This document shows, piece after piece, positions 43,462-45,432 of a stretch of 45,432 nt of DNA (the stretch's first letter is position 1; every line of letters starts with the position of its first letter). Where the stretch lies: the NCBI GenBank assembly GCA_945870455.1, contig CAMBSL010000016.1, forward strand, positions 1 through 45,432, read 5' to 3'. Source of the DNA: Pirellula staleyi DSM 6068. Lineage in GTDB: Bacteria > Planctomycetota > Planctomycetia > Pirellulales > Pirellulaceae. A program made the position numbers and the translations under genes. The notes below the pieces were generated by a model. It was not told the origin of the DNA and made no database searches. It saw only the letters and a list, made by a program, of their open reading frames with translations.

Positions 43462-45225
43462 TCAAAACCGAACATCCTGTTTTTCCCCTTCGACATGAAA
43501 CACAGCGTGCGTCCAGTCAACAGTCAGTTTGCTTTCCAAATCCGAGAACTCCCGAATGAGATAGCCTCGTCGTGTCGCTGGGGAATTTTGCGGAGGTGAT
43601 CGCTTGGCTCGAACGATCTCTTTTGCATCGATTACGGGAGGGATTTCAAGCATTTCAATCAACCGCCGATAGTAGCCTTCTTTGGATAATTCGTGATAAC
43701 GCAAATCAATTTTTTTGCGGACCTGCCAATTGACTTCGGCTTTCATTTGGTGCATCAACCAAAGCTTGCTCAGCCAATCGATACGACCGAGCATGTTCTT
43801 TTGCAAATGGGATTCATCATCGATCGTGTGAAGTTGATTGAGAGTGGTTTGCCAAACGTCCAAGATCTTCCAGGCTTCGATGGGTATATTCGATCTTGAT
43901 TGTAAAAAATGTCTCACCGCAGCCGCATAGGAATGTTGAATATCGAGTGCAGAACACTTTACTCCTGGCTTGGTTTGGGGTCCTGGCTTGATTTGGGAGG
44001 CGAATTCGAGGCTGGGCGCACCTACCTCTGGTGATTTTGTGTCGCTGACGGAGTTGCGGCGGTGAGCGTGGCGCAATTTGGAAACGGTTGCCACAAGCAT
44101 CCAGTCCTTGGAAAACACCCCAATTGCTTCGATCACGCGTTTAAGTCGAGGAACTTCTGGAGAAGATTTCTCAACCAAATCCAGAACCAACGCCGTAGCC
44201 CCGATTCGAACGTATTGCGATTGTTGGCAAAGTCCCGAATCCCCAATTGCGATCTCGACGCGTTGCCGGGCTCGAAACAACGTACAATAACTGCCAATCG
44301 ACCAAAAAGAGCCAACACATAGAGCCCGCAACCATGAGTCGCATCGAAAAATTGGCCTTTGGTTTCCATAGCTACCATAGCCAATCACAGAATTGACCAA
44401 GGCTGCCCGGACACTTACCCAATACCGGTTTTCGTGATCCAGGTAGCCTGCTCCATCGATAATGCAGCGCGATGCAAAAAACGCAGTCAAATGACGGCGG
44501 TGTGGAACAAGCGCAAAGCAATAAATGTTGATCCAGAGAAGCCAAGCCATGGGAATGTGCAACACGCGAAGACCCGCGGCGCATAATCCTATCCAGCGGG
44601 GTTGCAAGCTCCAAAGCGGCTTGTTGGGAAATGGGTTCGGCAAGCTCGCTTTCGAAGCATTGCCAATGAGCATGGAAATTCGTTTCGGAACCTCTGCCGC
44701 TTGTTTGGATGCTTGTCCGAGAAGCCAAATGAACGCGATCCAAATTGCGGCTGCGAAGCGATACGCAATCACCATCGGGAACATCAACAACAGTCCTAAA
44801 CGCCAACCTACTAGCCACCATCCCTCTGCAATCCGCATCTCGTAGGACTCATGTTGACCATACGTATGGCCATGTGCGTCCGCACTTCCCTTGAGCAAGT
44901 GTGCATGGCGTTCTCGAAATGTTTCCCGAACCGTACTTTCCAGCAGTTCTTCCATCGCGATTTGGTACGTCAATAATTCGCGAGGACTCCTGCATTCCGG
45001 AGTTGCCGATTCCAAAAGAACGTTGGCTAGATCGGTTGAAAAACCGTGTTCGAGGGAGATACATCCTCCGTTGGCGAGGAATACGCGATACGGATTTCGG
45101 AAGCTGTTCGCTATGGGGAGCTTTTGTTCGAGCTGAAAAGCAAATGTCCGGAAATCGAAAGTGGCTCTGTTGGCGGATTGCGAGTTTTGGATTCCGCGAA
45201 TCGCGTATTCCGTTTCAAGCCCCAT
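43462..45225 (-). CDS. PafA/Dop-family (Pup-ligase-like) protein with membrane insert
   Basis: 587 aa from ATG 45225. The fold matches PafA/Dop, the ATP-dependent enzymes that ligate or deamidate Pup (or UBact) for bacterial proteasome targeting. Matches to PafA: MGLETEYA at the start (E4 equals the Mg-binding Glu), RVFLANGG...ESATPECRSPREL (about 47-84), SADAHGHTYGQHESYEM (115-130), VEIAIGD...GATALVLD (323-349), SALDIQ (425-430), IDWLSK (482-487), DLRYHEL (507-513), the PPQ...TRRGYLIREF segment (about 544-560) and VDWTHA (569-574). Between the HESYEM block and ASRCIIDGAGYL, where PafA has a short loop, lie about 105 residues with 2-4 hydrophobic helices (about 136-169 and 210-241). The PafA catalytic Asp (LYLD) reads ISLE (E59). 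An in-frame TTG at 45318 is possible but overlaps the upstream gene by 71 nt. Confidence 0.85.
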   Translation of the reverse strand: MGLETEYAIRGIQNSQSANRATFDFRTFAFQLEQKLPIANSFRNPYRVFLANGGCISLEHGFSTDLANVLLESATPECRSPRELLTYQIAMEELLESTVRETFRERHAHLLKGSADAHGHTYGQHESYEMRIAEGWWLVGWRLGLLLMFPMVIAYRFAAAIWIAFIWLLGQASKQAAEVPKRISMLIGNASKASLPNPFPNKPLWSLQPRWIGLCAAGLRVLHIPMAWLLWINIYCFALVPHRRHLTAFFASRCIIDGAGYLDHENRYWVSVRAALVNSVIGYGSYGNQRPIFRCDSWLRALCVGSFWSIGSYCTLFRARQRVEIAIGDSGLCQQSQYVRIGATALVLDLVEKSSPEVPRLKRVIEAIGVFSKDWMLVATVSKLRHAHRRNSVSDTKSPEVGAPSLEFASQIKPGPQTKPGVKCSALDIQHSYAAAVRHFLQSRSNIPIEAWKILDVWQTTLNQLHTIDDESHLQKNMLGRIDWLSKLWLMHQMKAEVNWQVRKKIDLRYHELSKEGYYRRLIEMLEIPPVIDAKEIVRAKRSPPQNSPATRRGYLIREFSDLESKLTVDWTHAVFHVEGEKQDVRF

Positions 45226-45247
45226 CAATCGAGATAATATGGGACGA

Positions 45248-45432
45248 TCATTCTCCGCAGATCCTCGTGTCGCATTCTTCCAGATACTCGTCCGGTTTCG
45301 CGGTGCTATCTTGCTCAATCCAAATCACCGTACCTTCGAGGAACCGAACTCTCGGAACAAATTGAACTTCGAGATTTTTTTCTGGGGGAGCGGACTCTCC
45401 ACAAACTTGCTCATCTTGATGCGCCGTGTGAT
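45248..45432 (-). CDS. 3' end of an unrecognised gene
   Basis: At least 60 codons open to the right edge and ending in TGA at 45250-45248, 22 nt before the PafA-like ATG. Of the three minus-strand frames it is the one with coding-like G-rich first positions. The tail is acidic (WIEQDSTAKPDEYLEECD) and ends Cys-Gly-Glu. I recognise no family. It is probably in one operon with the PafA-like gene, and the rest lies outside the window. Confidence 0.5.
   Translation of the reverse strand, partial: HTAHQDEQVCGESAPPEKNLEVQFVPRVRFLEGTVIWIEQDSTAKPDEYLEECDTRICGE

Noticed and set aside
43097..43465. 122-aa and 66-aa open frames in the repeat island
   Set aside because: They are made entirely from palindromic repeats and are not protein-like.
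45248..45432. UBact or Pup itself as the partial gene at the right edge
   Set aside because: Only the final Gly-Glu fits; the preceding beta-rich, hydrophobic sequence is not like the disordered Pup/UBact chain.

Overview
The window is chromosomal DNA from a member of the Planctomycetota, most likely a Pirellulaceae/Rhodopirellula-type bacterium. The evidence is the Planctomycete-specific secreted proteins at the left end (a DUF1501 protein next to a cytochrome-like DUF1549/DUF1553 protein), a giant PVC-type dehydrogenase/heme-c protein, a fused SecDF, and families of short GC-rich palindromic repeats between genes. All assignments rest on reading motifs and gene order; no database search was run.

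Layout. (1) 259-4889, minus strand: a two-gene operon for a secreted cytochrome-like PSD1 protein and a Tat-exported DUF1501 protein. (2) 5451-12707, plus strand: yajC and fused secDF (Sec translocase accessory proteins), a membrane-anchored unknown, a BtaA-like (DUF3419) lipid headgroup enzyme, and argJ. (3) 12755-28153, minus strand: a complete 14-gene respiratory complex I operon, nuoA to nuoN in canonical order, followed 6 nt later by cutC. Just upstream of nuoA is a perfect Rex-type operator (28178-28197) next to a plausible promoter, which suggests NADH/NAD+ control of complex I. (4) 28154-32418: an accessory stretch with tandem palindromic repeats, an exported thioredoxin-trypsin fusion, a REP-like double hairpin, a transposase remnant, an Rpn-type nuclease and a ParDE-like toxin-antitoxin pair. 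(5) 32419-42736: a 1328-aa PVC-type dehydrogenase/HEAT/heme protein, an ABC exporter with an unusual N-terminal extension, a TatD-type hydrolase with a small partner, and a glycosyltransferase pair (GT2 plus a GT-C-like membrane protein). (6) 42737-43461: a dense island of repeats. (7) 43462-45432, minus strand: a PafA/Dop-family protein (Pup-ligase fold) and the 3' end of an unrecognised gene.

The most unusual item is the PafA/Dop-family protein at the right end. It keeps the family's N-terminal, middle and C-terminal motifs, but a hydrophobic segment of about 105 residues is inserted in the middle of the catalytic domain, and the expected catalytic Asp appears as Glu. This would make it a membrane-embedded member of the Pup/UBact conjugation enzymes, or a relative with a different role. 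The rest of any proteasome/UBact cluster would lie beyond the right edge.

Many genes overlap by 1-4 nt (TAATG, ATGA, GTGA), showing tight translational coupling in the nuo operon, the PSD1-DUF1501 pair, the toxin-antitoxin pair and the glycosyltransferase pair.
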